This document shows positions 1-8,275 of a DNA stretch of 64,000 bases, in pieces. A program made the translations under genes and the position numbers. Under the pieces are notes generated by a model that searched no databases, had not been told where the DNA came from, and saw nothing but the letters and a program-made list of their open reading frames with translations. Each line of letters begins with the position of its first letter. The first letter of the stretch is position 1. This DNA is from Rhodothermales bacterium (lineage in GTDB: Bacteria > Bacteroidota > Rhodothermia > Rhodothermales > UBA10348): contig JANQQV010000008.1 of the NCBI GenBank assembly GCA_028284865.1, positions 1-64,000 on the forward strand, written 5' to 3'.

Positions 1-381
<381 letters not shown>

Positions 382-422
382 AGAAAAGTTTAATGGGTTC
401 GCTCAATTACTCAATTCCTCGT

Positions 423-450
423 GTCGACTCGGTGTAAACACAGGGTCGAC
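423..450 (-). promoter_or_regulatory. Inverted repeat in the rRNA leader
   Basis: Two GTCGAC hexamers flank an inner GTGT-AA-ACAC hairpin, giving a nearly continuous stem about 45 nt upstream of the 16S 5' end. Its position fits a leader processing structure (RNase III-type stem or leader hairpin). That role is inference; only the repeat is seen. Confidence 0.4.
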
Positions 451-491
451 GCGAATTGACAAGGACTCGCTATATATTCAATTCCATCAAA

Positions 492-500
492 CAAAGAACA
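492..500 (-). promoter_or_regulatory. boxA-like antitermination element of the rrn leader
   Basis: On the minus strand this reads TGTTCTTTG, close to the boxA motif (E. coli TGCTCTTTAACA) and to the TTCTTTGA-type element common in rrn leaders of Bacteroidota. It lies between the proposed rrn promoter and the 16S 5' end, where NusB/NusE loading is expected. Confidence 0.5.
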
Positions 501-561
501 TTCCCGTGCGCACTGATTTGGCCGATCTTGGGTAGCCAGCCGAATTTTTGCGCGGACCAGT

Positions 562-590
562 ATAATACGGCGCTTTCGTTTTCCGGCCAA
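562..590 (-). promoter_or_regulatory. Probable rrn promoter
   Basis: Reading leftward, TTGGCC (585-590) and TATTAT (562-567) are separated by exactly 17 bp, a sigma70-like pair. Transcription would start near 555, about 55 nt before the boxA-like element and 174 nt before mature 16S. Spacing and context support an rRNA promoter, although Bacteroidota often use a different consensus (TTTG / TAnnTTTG). Confidence 0.5.
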
Positions 591-1068
591 ATCATGAAGT
601 ACATCTTGTTGATCTCTTCAAAAAAGCCGGGCTGCTTTTCGCCGCTCCGATCACCCATTCGGGGAAAGAACAGTGGCCTCAAATCGGGGTGCCTTTCGGC
701 AGCCTCCATTCGAAAACCGACGCCCTCCTACACCAGCCCCCCAACCCGGTTTCCCGGATTCAGAAAAAAAGTGAGGCTTCATCCATTCTCCGTACAAGGC
801 CTCAATTCAGCCCCAAAAGCGCTCCTTATATATACGCTTTTTCGAGGGGTAGCAGGCTACCTTGTGACACGTCCGGGATCAATGCCTGAAACCCTGAAAT
901 CGATCCTCGGACAGGAGGCGATTATATGGCCCAGCTCAGGAACTCTGGTTGCCACGCCAGCCTCCTGAAACCCGCAGTGCGACGGCCGGTGAAACTCAGA
1001 GTCTCGCGCCGATGAACACGACCCAAACGCACGCGTATGTGATGGCCCGTCCCGGAACCACAGATTGA
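591..1068. other. Long intergenic stretch without a convincing gene
   Basis: No recognisable protein or RNA gene is visible between the rrn promoter and the PASTA gene. An AT-rich TATATATA run lies near 828. A 29-codon ATG frame at 926-1015, with AGGAGG upstream, encodes an arginine-rich peptide of unknown reality. Frames on both strands that enter this stretch have no family resemblance. Confidence 0.5.
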
Positions 1069-1851
1069 ATGCCCACTTCGTTGCGCATCCTGACCACAAT
1101 CCGTCAGTACCTCTCCAACCCCTACCTCTACGTAGGACTCGCGGTGCTGATTGCGGTATCCAGCATTCTGTATGTGGCATTCAATTCGTTCTTGATGCCG
1201 ACGTTCACCCGTCACGACGTGTCTGTAGTCGTGCCGGATGTGATCAACCTGACGGAAGAAGAGGCCGTAGCATCGCTCGATGAAGCTGGCTTACGCACGG
1301 AGCATGTCATCCTCAGAAAACCCAATCTGCCTCGGGATGTCGTGATCGATCAGAATCCCCCTCCCCGCGCTGAGGTCAAACCTGGGCGCCGGGTGTATCT
1401 GACCATCAACACCGGAGACACGACCACTGTGGTCGTACCGCGAGTCGAGTCGTACGGGATTCGACAGGCCCGGAATATGTTGATGCAGGCGGATCTCGTG
1501 GTTGGCGAAGTTCGTCCCGATTCGATTCCATCCGTATATCAAGACATCATCACCAGCCAATCTCCTGCGCCGGGAGAGCGTGTAGCACCTGGCACGACGG
1601 TGAACCTTCTTTACGGTACGGGATTGGGCACTGAAAACGTGTCCGTGCCAGATGTGGCTGGCTTGCCTCCCGATCAGGCACAAGCGGCACTACTTGCTCT
1701 GCGCCTGCGGTCAATCATTGTAGATGAGGCTCCCGAAGAGGATCTGGTCCTGGTGGTTTCACAAGCGCCCGCGGCCGGTACGAGTGTCAAGGAAGGGTAC
1801 GAGGTCCGACTGTTCCTGCAGGAAAGGGAAAGGGCAATCATCGACCAATAA
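1069..1851 (+). CDS. Membrane-anchored triple-PASTA domain protein
   Basis: A 260-aa protein with a short cytoplasmic N-terminus, one transmembrane helix (about residues 21-43) and three consecutive PASTA repeats (about 51-115, 120-184 and 190-250), each with the typical VPDVxGL...A...L pattern and a P-x-G-x-x-V end. PASTA domains bind muropeptides or beta-lactams and usually sense or organise cell-wall synthesis in the periplasm. There is no kinase or transpeptidase domain, so this is a stand-alone PASTA anchor as often found in Bacteroidota. An in-frame TGA directly precedes the ATG, which fixes the start. It is convergent with pyrR, 20 bp away. The exact role is unknown. Confidence 0.85.
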   Translation: MPTSLRILTTIRQYLSNPYLYVGLAVLIAVSSILYVAFNSFLMPTFTRHDVSVVVPDVINLTEEEAVASLDEAGLRTEHVILRKPNLPRDVVIDQNPPPRAEVKPGRRVYLTINTGDTTTVVVPRVESYGIRQARNMLMQADLVVGEVRPDSIPSVYQDIITSQSPAPGERVAPGTTVNLLYGTGLGTENVSVPDVAGLPPDQAQAALLALRLRSIIVDEAPEEDLVLVVSQAPAAGTSVKEGYEVRLFLQERERAIIDQ

Positions 1852-1871
1852 GCCGGTCGAAACTCAGAGCT

Positions 1872-2369
1872 CTACTCGACTACGTCGACCGCCCATTCAC
1901 CCGTGTCTACTTCGACACGCTCGCGGTGCTTGGTCGGCATCACTTTTCCAACGTAGTCCGCCTGGATGGGATACTCCCGGTGCCCCCTGTCGACCAATAC
2001 CAACAGCTGAATCGAACGAGGTCGCCCCGAACGCACCACCGCGTCTATGGCCGCCCGAGCCGTTCTACCTGTAAACAGCACATCGTCGACCAGAATGACG
2101 TCGCGATCTTCCAGATCTGGCAGGTCAGGTGCTCGCTCTTCGTGAGGAGTGTCATCCCTGAATCGCGTGATGTCGAGACTACTGGCGGTGAGATTGCACT
2201 CTTCGATCCGGTTCATGGCATCTACCAATTCCCGCGAAACCAACGCTCCGGCACGTTCGATACCAACGACCACAAGGTTGTCTGCCCCGCGATTCCGTTC
2301 GATGATTTCGTATGCCAATCGATCCATCGTACGATGGATCTGCTCATTGGTCATGATGCGTGTTCTCAC
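1872..2369 (-). CDS. pyrR: Bifunctional pyr operon regulator / uracil phosphoribosyltransferase PyrR
   Basis: A 165-aa type-I phosphoribosyltransferase. The PRPP-binding loop is clear (VDDVLFTGRT, residues 94-103) and is followed by the PyrR-typical VDRGHREYP segment (126-134) and the ADYVGK strand (137-142). PyrR proteins bind pyr mRNA leaders and cause attenuation when UMP is high, with some UPRTase activity. No pyr attenuator leader is visible in this window, so the target RNA must lie elsewhere. The GTG start at 2369 overlaps the stop of the upstream gene by 4 nt (GTGA), implying translational coupling; an in-frame ATG at 2354 is an alternative start. Confidence 0.9.
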   Translation of the reverse strand: MRTRIMTNEQIHRTMDRLAYEIIERNRGADNLVVVGIERAGALVSRELVDAMNRIEECNLTASSLDITRFRDDTPHEERAPDLPDLEDRDVILVDDVLFTGRTARAAIDAVVRSGRPRSIQLLVLVDRGHREYPIQADYVGKVMPTKHRERVEVDTGEWAVDVVE

Positions 2370-2773
2370 TGGAACATCGCCTTCAGACTACCCCACGTTC
2401 TACGAACCGCCGTGCTTGTGTAGTTGACGGATTCGGTCCGGATGGATTCCCGCACGCCGTTCGAGTACACAGCATCGAGACGGTAGTCCAATTTATCGCT
2501 TCCAGACTTGAAAACTTGCGAGTCGATAAACCCATACTGCTGACCAATGCCGTGGGATGGCATGGCATGCACGCGAACAAACTGGTCATTGCTATTCGGA
2601 GAACGTCGCATCAGTTCGAACTGGCGAACATCGTCTTCGAGCTCAGTCGTCCACGTTACCCGGAAGTCATTGCCTTCTTCGCGAATCTCGAATGCGGATA
2701 GTCGGACCTGTCCGGCCAGGAAACTGGCACCTGTCAGGATCAGGACTAGCAATGTCGAGAGAATGAAGCGCAT
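2366..2773 (-). CDS. Small exported protein with an FN3-like fold
   Basis: A 135-aa protein with an N-terminal signal peptide (MRFILSTLLVLILTGASFLA, cleavage near residue 20) and a single domain resembling a fibronectin type III or purple-acid-phosphatase N-like sandwich (WTTELEDDVRQFELMR strand pattern). It is probably periplasmic or cell-surface. The ATG at 2773 is preferred over an upstream in-frame GTG-type start because it begins exactly at the signal peptide. It overlaps pyrR by 4 nt, an odd pairing of an exported protein with a cytosolic regulator. No specific function recognised. Confidence 0.65.
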   Translation of the reverse strand: MRFILSTLLVLILTGASFLAGQVRLSAFEIREEGNDFRVTWTTELEDDVRQFELMRRSPNSNDQFVRVHAMPSHGIGQQYGFIDSQVFKSGSDKLDYRLDAVYSNGVRESIRTESVNYTSTAVRRTWGSLKAMFQ

Positions 2774-2962
2774 CTCGGGTGTTCTTGTGGGCGGCGCGTA
2801 TGGCCTGACCCTCAATATACAGTACGACAAGGTTCACGCAAATGGCATTGACGTACCGCTGATGGATGTAATACACCGATAACAGGGCTCATACCCGCCA
2901 TTCTAAAGAGAGTATCGACCGCCACCAAGCATTCCTTGAATCTCTCTTCGCCCTGAAGAGGC

Positions 2963-3472
2963 TCATCTGGCCTGTTCTGCAGCCCGGAATTCGCAGTCTT
3001 CCCGCTTGCAATGGCCAAACATATTCAGGGAATGACGGGTGATTTCGAGACCGAAGATCTCCGTCACCATATCCCTGATACTCTGGATCCGAGGATCACA
3101 GAATTCAAACAGGTGATTGCACTCCTCGCAAATCAAATGATCATGCTGCCAGAAGCTGTAGCTGCGCTCGTACTTGGCCTGTTTGTTGCCGAACTGGTGA
3201 CGCACGACCAGATTGCAATCCACGAGAAGCTCGAGCGTATTGTAGACGGTCGCCCTGGAAACTGGAATCTTCTGTTGCTTCAAGCGAACGAACAGCTCAT
3301 CAGCATCGAAGTGGTCCGATGTGTCGTAGACCTCTTCAAAGATGGCCAGTCGCTCCTGCGTTTGACGAAGGTTGCGCTCCTTGAGGTAGCCCAGGTAGCG
3401 GCCTCGGACAACGTCCAACTGTTCTTTCGGAAGAGGCGATGAGGTCATGGATTCGATCGTGCGTTGGTGCAT
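2963..3472 (-). CDS. Fur-family metal-dependent transcriptional regulator
   Basis: A 169-aa Fur-family repressor. The winged-helix N-terminal half (about 20-90) holds the recognition-helix signature ISRATVYNTL-like (here PVSRATVYNTLELL). The C-terminal half has the metal site H-x-H ... CEEC (about 115-125) and a second H-C-x4-C pair (about 153-159). This family represses iron, zinc or peroxide genes with a bound metal corepressor; the sequence alone does not decide between Fur, Zur and PerR. It lies between tmk (52 bp upstream) and the FN3-like gene, all on the minus strand. An ATG at 3448 is an alternative start. Confidence 0.88.
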   Translation of the reverse strand: MHQRTIESMTSSPLPKEQLDVVRGRYLGYLKERNLRQTQERLAIFEEVYDTSDHFDADELFVRLKQQKIPVSRATVYNTLELLVDCNLVVRHQFGNKQAKYERSYSFWQHDHLICEECNHLFEFCDPRIQSIRDMVTEIFGLEITRHSLNMFGHCKREDCEFRAAEQAR

Positions 3473-3524
3473 TTACCGCACCTGTTTCGGGCTGTTCCAA
3501 ACTGGATTTCGCTTGGCTCGCTGC

Positions 3525-4151
3525 TCACGTTGAAAGGAGTGATTCCAAATCTTCCCAGATGGCCTCGGCGATTTCATCAATGCCTTTTCGCCCGTCCATC
3601 ACCCGGAATCGATCCGGCTCCGCAGCGGCAATCCGGTCATAGGTCTCCACTACACGCGTGAAAAACTCGGTTCCGGCCTGCTCCATGCGATCGGCGGCGG
3701 CATCGGCCCCCAAGCGATTCTCAAGGCGCCTGGTTGAGGTTTCGATATCAACCCGGATGAGGTACGTGCGATTCGGGACAATCTGATCGGTGACGGCCCG
3801 TTGGAATCGGTTCAACCATTCCGGATCGGCCAATTGGCGTCCCCCGCCTTGATACGCTACCGTGGAGTCAAAAAACCGATCGCATACCACGATTCCTCCT
3901 GATTCATGCACTGAGCGCACTTTCGTGCGAACCAACTCGGACCGAGCCGCCGAAAACAGGAGCATTTCCGTGAACGGGTCCATCTCTGCTTCCGGGTCCA
4001 ACAGTATCGATCGGATGCGCTCGGATACGGCCGTTCCGCCGGGCTCCCGCACATAGAGGACATCAATACCTTGTTTCTCGAGCCGGCTCAGAAGCAGCTC
4101 GGCTTGCGTGCTCTTACCTGAACCGTCGATCCCTTCAAAACTGATGATCAT
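3525..4151 (-). CDS. tmk: Thymidylate kinase (dTMP kinase)
   Basis: A 208-aa P-loop kinase that phosphorylates dTMP to dTDP in the cytosol. The Walker A FEGIDGSGKST (residues 5-15), the YVREPGGT dTMP-binding segment (about 34-41) and the DRFFDSTVAYQG lid region are all present, with normal family length. The ATG at 4151 is chosen because AAGGAG lies about 8 nt upstream and the family always starts just before the P-loop; the open frame extends about 46 codons further but without similarity. First gene of a minus-strand series with fur and pyrR. Confidence 0.95.
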   Translation of the reverse strand: MIISFEGIDGSGKSTQAELLLSRLEKQGIDVLYVREPGGTAVSERIRSILLDPEAEMDPFTEMLLFSAARSELVRTKVRSVHESGGIVVCDRFFDSTVAYQGGGRQLADPEWLNRFQRAVTDQIVPNRTYLIRVDIETSTRRLENRLGADAAADRMEQAGTEFFTRVVETYDRIAAAEPDRFRVMDGRKGIDEIAEAIWEDLESLLST

Positions 4152-4422
4152 GCGGTTTTCCGCTCCTTGGACCCCGTATTCCCCTTTTGAAAGGGGTTGA
4201 ACTCTGCATTTTCTTCGCACACGACAAACGCGTTTTGCAACGTTAATATAACAGGAACGAGGCCCGGGGGGCGGTTGATTTTCGCGCAACGCTCACATAT
4301 CATGAGAGCGCTCAGCGAACCTTTGACACACGTCTGCTTTGAAGCGGCGTGCCGACAGCCAGGCACCGTTCCGAAGGCCAAATCGGCCAGCTCACATTTA
4401 CCGGCATGATCACGCCCCGCGC

Positions 4423-5835
4423 ATGAGCAATTTCAACTTCGGATTCGACGATTTCGAAGACTTCAAAGATGACAGTCGGCTTGCCGACCTTGCTGCCCAT
4501 TTCGAGCAGGAAGGCGGCTCTGTCTACTTTGATTCGGATACCCTGGAGGAGATAGCGTCCTACTATTTTGAACAGGGGCGCTTCGAGGAATCCTTACGGG
4601 TCGTCGATCGGTCACTTGAAATCCATCCCTACTCTTCGGACGGATGGATGCGTCGAGGCATCTTGCTCAATAACATGGGCCGTCATGCTGAAGCGCTGGA
4701 TTCCTACGAAAAGGCACTGGAGCTGAATCCCACTGACCTCGAGACGATGGTCAACAAGGGGATTACGCTGGATAGCCTGGACGAGCCGACTCGGGCGCTG
4801 GAAGCCTACGATGACGTGCTGCGGCTCAATCCTCGCAGCGAGGAAGCCCTGTTCAACCGCGGCGTCACGCTCGAGCGACTCAGTCGTATTGCTGAAGCCA
4901 TCTCAACCTTCCAGGAATGCGCGGAAATCAATCCGGAGCATCCTGAAGTCTGGTACGAGCTTGGATTCTGCTTCGATCGCCTCGAGAAAGAAGCCGAGAG
5001 CATCGACTGCTACGATCGTCATCTGGACATCGACCCCTATTCGCACGATGCGTGGTACAACCGCGGAATCGTACTGAATCGTGTGGGCCGCTATCGCGAG
5101 GCCATCGATTCCTACGACATGGCCATTGTCATCCAGGACGAATTTGCTTCAGCGCATTACAACCGCGGAAACGCCCTGGCCAACCTGGGACAGCTCAAGG
5201 AAGCCATCCTGAGTTACAAGCGTGTGCTGGAAATCGAGGGCAACGATGCTGCCACGTGCTACAACATTGCCCTGGCCTTCGAGGAACTGAAGCTTTACGA
5301 AAGCTCGATTCACTATTTCGAAAAGGCCGTCGAAGTAGACGACACGTATGCCGAAGCCTGGTATGGACTTGGTTGCTGTCACGATGCCCTGGAGCGTTTC
5401 AATGACGCGCTGACATTCTTCAATCGGGCCATCGTGATCAACCCGGAGACGCCCGAGTTCTGGCACGCAAAAGCAGATTGTGCTTACAACCTTGGCCGTC
5501 TGGCAGAGGCCGTGAATGCCTACCGTACAGTGGTCAAATTGACGCCGCGCAACAAGGATGCGTGGATGGACTTCGCTGAGACGCTGTTTGAAGCGGGTCA
5601 GTTGGAAGAAGCGCTTGACGCGTACGGCAAAGCGGTGCAGCTTAAGCCGGATTGTGCAGACACCTACGTATCGCAGGCGCGGGCCCTTCTCGCACTCGGT
5701 AATGCCGATGAAAGCGTTCGGTCGCTGAAAATGGCGTTCGGCCTGGATCCGAAGCAGAAAGAGCAGCTGCCGGAGACGCATCCCGAGCTCTACGGAGACA
5801 AGAAGATCCGCCGCATCCTGGGTCTGGATCGGTAG
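4423..5835 (+). CDS. TPR-repeat protein
   Basis: A 470-aa cytosolic protein made almost entirely of tetratricopeptide repeats (at least ten 34-residue units with A-x-x-x-Y/F-x-x-A-x-x-x-x-P spacing, such as EALDSYEKALELNP and EAISTFQECAEINP). No signal peptide or TM segment is seen; an acidic N-terminus (FGFDDFEDFKDD) precedes the repeats. TPR arrays are protein-protein scaffolds; the partner is unknown. The ATG at 4423 excludes a basic, non-conserved N-terminal extension. It is followed after 8 bp by the DUF368 transporter gene, so the two are probably co-transcribed. This arrangement is common in Bacteroidota, but I know of no assigned function. Confidence 0.85.
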   Translation: MSNFNFGFDDFEDFKDDSRLADLAAHFEQEGGSVYFDSDTLEEIASYYFEQGRFEESLRVVDRSLEIHPYSSDGWMRRGILLNNMGRHAEALDSYEKALELNPTDLETMVNKGITLDSLDEPTRALEAYDDVLRLNPRSEEALFNRGVTLERLSRIAEAISTFQECAEINPEHPEVWYELGFCFDRLEKEAESIDCYDRHLDIDPYSHDAWYNRGIVLNRVGRYREAIDSYDMAIVIQDEFASAHYNRGNALANLGQLKEAILSYKRVLEIEGNDAATCYNIALAFEELKLYESSIHYFEKAVEVDDTYAEAWYGLGCCHDALERFNDALTFFNRAIVINPETPEFWHAKADCAYNLGRLAEAVNAYRTVVKLTPRNKDAWMDFAETLFEAGQLEEALDAYGKAVQLKPDCADTYVSQARALLALGNADESVRSLKMAFGLDPKQKEQLPETHPELYGDKKIRRILGLDR

Positions 5836-5843
5836 TCAGCCGC

Positions 5844-6722
5844 ATGGGGACACTTCTTCGCTGGCTCATGTGGGTGGGCCAAGGTATTGGAATCGGAGTG
5901 GCCAATGTGATTCCCGGTGTCAGCGGCGGCACCATGGCATTGATCTTCGGAATCTATGAGCGACTTATCGCGCTTCTCAGTGATCTTGTTCGCACTGGGC
6001 TTCTGCTGTTGAAACTCGATGTCCGAGGATTCTGGACACAGCTGCGCACACTGGACCTGACCTTTCTATTCTGGCTGGCCGTCGGTGTAATTCTTGCCCC
6101 ACTTCTGGGTGCAGCTGTTATCCCGGAGGCTCTCGAAACCTGGCCAGAAGAGAGTAGAAGCCTGTTTTTTGGTCTCATCCTGGGGACACTTCCCATTCCC
6201 TGGCTTCGCATTCGGAATCATGGGGCCAAGTACGTGTTCGTGATGCTGGTTGCCGCAGCGATTTCGTTTACCCTGGTCGGCATCCCCCCCCTGGACCCAG
6301 GTCAGCCCGGTCCACTGGCCATCTTCTTCTCTGCCGCCCTGGCCATCTGCGCGATGATACTTCCAGGAGTCAGCGGCGCGTTCATTCTCCTCGTTCTGGG
6401 CATGTATGCTCCCATTTTCGAAGCGATCGACGCACGGGACCCGATGACCATTGGCGTCTTCATTCTCGGTGCAGGTATCGGACTGGGCAGCTTTGCCGTA
6501 TTCCTGAAATGGCTGCTGGAGCGTGCCCACGACGTGACGATGGCGGCACTGGTGGGCCTCATGGCCGGCTCGCTTCGTTCGCTGTGGCCTTGGCTCGCTG
6601 AGGATCGGTCCCTGCTATGGCCCGAGACAGCAGACGGAACGGGCTGGGTCATCCTGCTCGGCCTGGGAGGCCTGATCATTTCCGTTGGTATGACCGTGCT
6701 GGAGATCAGACGCAAAAGCTGA
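5844..6722 (+). CDS. DUF368 / PopT-family polyprenyl-phosphate transporter
   Basis: A 292-aa polytopic inner-membrane protein. It shows the internal repeat of DUF368: a PGVSGGT motif near residues 24-30 and a second PGVSGA motif near 173, each followed by a hydrophobic helix and a G-I/M-Y segment. DUF368 proteins (PopT in Vibrio and others) were recently shown to recycle undecaprenyl phosphate across the membrane for peptidoglycan and other envelope glycans; function here follows by family. Eight to nine TM helices are visible. It lies 8 bp downstream of the TPR gene and converges on the cytochrome-motif lipoprotein gene. Confidence 0.88.
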   Translation: MGTLLRWLMWVGQGIGIGVANVIPGVSGGTMALIFGIYERLIALLSDLVRTGLLLLKLDVRGFWTQLRTLDLTFLFWLAVGVILAPLLGAAVIPEALETWPEESRSLFFGLILGTLPIPWLRIRNHGAKYVFVMLVAAAISFTLVGIPPLDPGQPGPLAIFFSAALAICAMILPGVSGAFILLVLGMYAPIFEAIDARDPMTIGVFILGAGIGLGSFAVFLKWLLERAHDVTMAALVGLMAGSLRSLWPWLAEDRSLLWPETADGTGWVILLGLGGLIISVGMTVLEIRRKS

Positions 6723-6738
6723 CCATTCCACCGCCAGT

Positions 6739-8205
6739 CTATTGCCCGATGGCAGCGGCTCCCGGAGACGTCTCTAGGACCTTCGTTACCTGCCGCGACT
6801 CGCGATCAATGACCAGGATCAACCCCGGTGCAGGATCTTCCGGGAACTGGTGCTTTCCTCGCCAGGCGGCCAGAGCGTTTTCGGCGGTTACGAACAGCGT
6901 AGAATCGTTCGGAGAGAGGGCCATTCCGACCGGCTCCTGCATGGCAGGGTGACGAATTTCGTAGTCGATGTACCCCAGGTCCGTGCTGATCACCTGAACG
7001 GATTGTGACCCTCGAACAGCGATGTACACCTGATCATCATCTGGGCCCCAGGCAATCTGGCGGGGGTCGAAACCCATGAATAGCGATTGCCGCTGAACAG
7101 GGTTGAGCGGATCCGAGATGTCGAACAGCGTCGCGGTGTTGCTCCAGTATCCACTCCCCCACATCCATCTTCCGTCATCGGAGATGCTGAGATGGCGCAT
7201 CAGGTGTTTGGTACCCTTCACATCCCGGACGGTGACGTCTTTGGACGAGGGTTCGATGATCAGCATCTGATCCACTTCCATGCTCGAGGAAAACACGGCA
7301 TCGCCCTGCGGTCGCAAAGCCAGCGGATACGCTTCGCGATACGTCACATCAATGCTGTCGAAGAACAAGTCGGAGCGGCGCAGCCGGATGACGCTGGTTC
7401 GATCCCCAGGAGTCCGATGAAAAATGCGATCCTCATCTATGGAAGGCGCCGCAGATACGTACAGCTCGTCCCTGGTAGGATGGACCAAGAGCTGACCGGG
7501 AGCTCGAACCGGAATCATGGCCACGAGCTCGTTGTCGCGATTGAACTTGGCGACGACCTCGGTTTCATTCCATCGCGTACTGGAGATCGACGCATACCAG
7601 AACGAACCGTCGGGCTCAGCCGCCATGTGTTGCGCGCGGGCCCGCTGGGTGAATCCGTAGTCCGTCAGGTCGAGGCGTGCGATGATGACAGCCGCGTTGG
7701 ATTCAACAATGGTGATGGCGGGTGCACTTGCGTGAGCGATGTACAGGCGATCCGGTGAATCGGCGAACGGGACCGAACCCGCGGGCCCGCGCGCACCATC
7801 TGCAATCCAGGAGCGGAGACGCTCAACTTCGGAATCCGTCAGTCGGGATTTGCCCTTGGGATGCGGCTCTCGATCGTAAGAAGTCATCAACCGGATCATG
7901 ACGCTCTTCTCCGGCTGGAAGGGGATCAATGCTTCACTGAAGTTCGAACCCTGTATCAGATTGTCCCAGCTCGTCAGATCCAGACCGGCAGGCGCCTCAG
8001 CACCGGCATGACACGCGACGCACTTGCGGTCAAGCAAGGGCTGAATATGCTCTGCGTAGCGTATCGGCCCAGTCGGCTCTTCGACAGTCGTAGACTCTTC
8101 ACCCAACAACTCACAGCCGGGAAGAACCGATGTGCCGACCAGTAAAATGAATGCGATCAGCGCGAGGGGCCAAAAGGGATGATATGTGGCGGATCCTGCT
8201 TTCAC
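6739..8205 (-). CDS. Lipoprotein with N-terminal cytochrome-c-like CxxCH motif and beta-propeller
   Basis: A 488-aa exported lipoprotein (hydrophobic segment 12-30, lipobox LPGC ending at Cys31). Residues about 48-145 form a PSCyt1-like (planctomycete-type cytochrome c) domain with one CVACH heme site (62-66) and an HPKGKSRLTDSEVERLRSWI helix. The rest (about 150-488) is a YVTN/WD-like beta-propeller (repeated D-x-L-x-V and LSPNDSTLFV strands). It probably sits on the outer membrane and may bind heme or pass electrons; no oxidase partner is nearby. Last gene of a three-gene minus-strand operon with the two choice-of-anchor-B proteins. Confidence 0.75.
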   Translation of the reverse strand: MKAGSATYHPFWPLALIAFILLVGTSVLPGCELLGEESTTVEEPTGPIRYAEHIQPLLDRKCVACHAGAEAPAGLDLTSWDNLIQGSNFSEALIPFQPEKSVMIRLMTSYDREPHPKGKSRLTDSEVERLRSWIADGARGPAGSVPFADSPDRLYIAHASAPAITIVESNAAVIIARLDLTDYGFTQRARAQHMAAEPDGSFWYASISSTRWNETEVVAKFNRDNELVAMIPVRAPGQLLVHPTRDELYVSAAPSIDEDRIFHRTPGDRTSVIRLRRSDLFFDSIDVTYREAYPLALRPQGDAVFSSSMEVDQMLIIEPSSKDVTVRDVKGTKHLMRHLSISDDGRWMWGSGYWSNTATLFDISDPLNPVQRQSLFMGFDPRQIAWGPDDDQVYIAVRGSQSVQVISTDLGYIDYEIRHPAMQEPVGMALSPNDSTLFVTAENALAAWRGKHQFPEDPAPGLILVIDRESRQVTKVLETSPGAAAIGQ

Positions 8206-8275
8206 GAGGGGGTACTCCAGTACAAGCAGAATACGTCCAAAAACGCGTTTTTCGGGCTCGAATCAGCCCTGGCGA

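Noticed and set aside
561-566. Perfect TATAAT on the plus strand
   Set aside because: No matching -35 at 16-18 bp; the same bases serve better as the minus-strand TATTAT of the rrn promoter.
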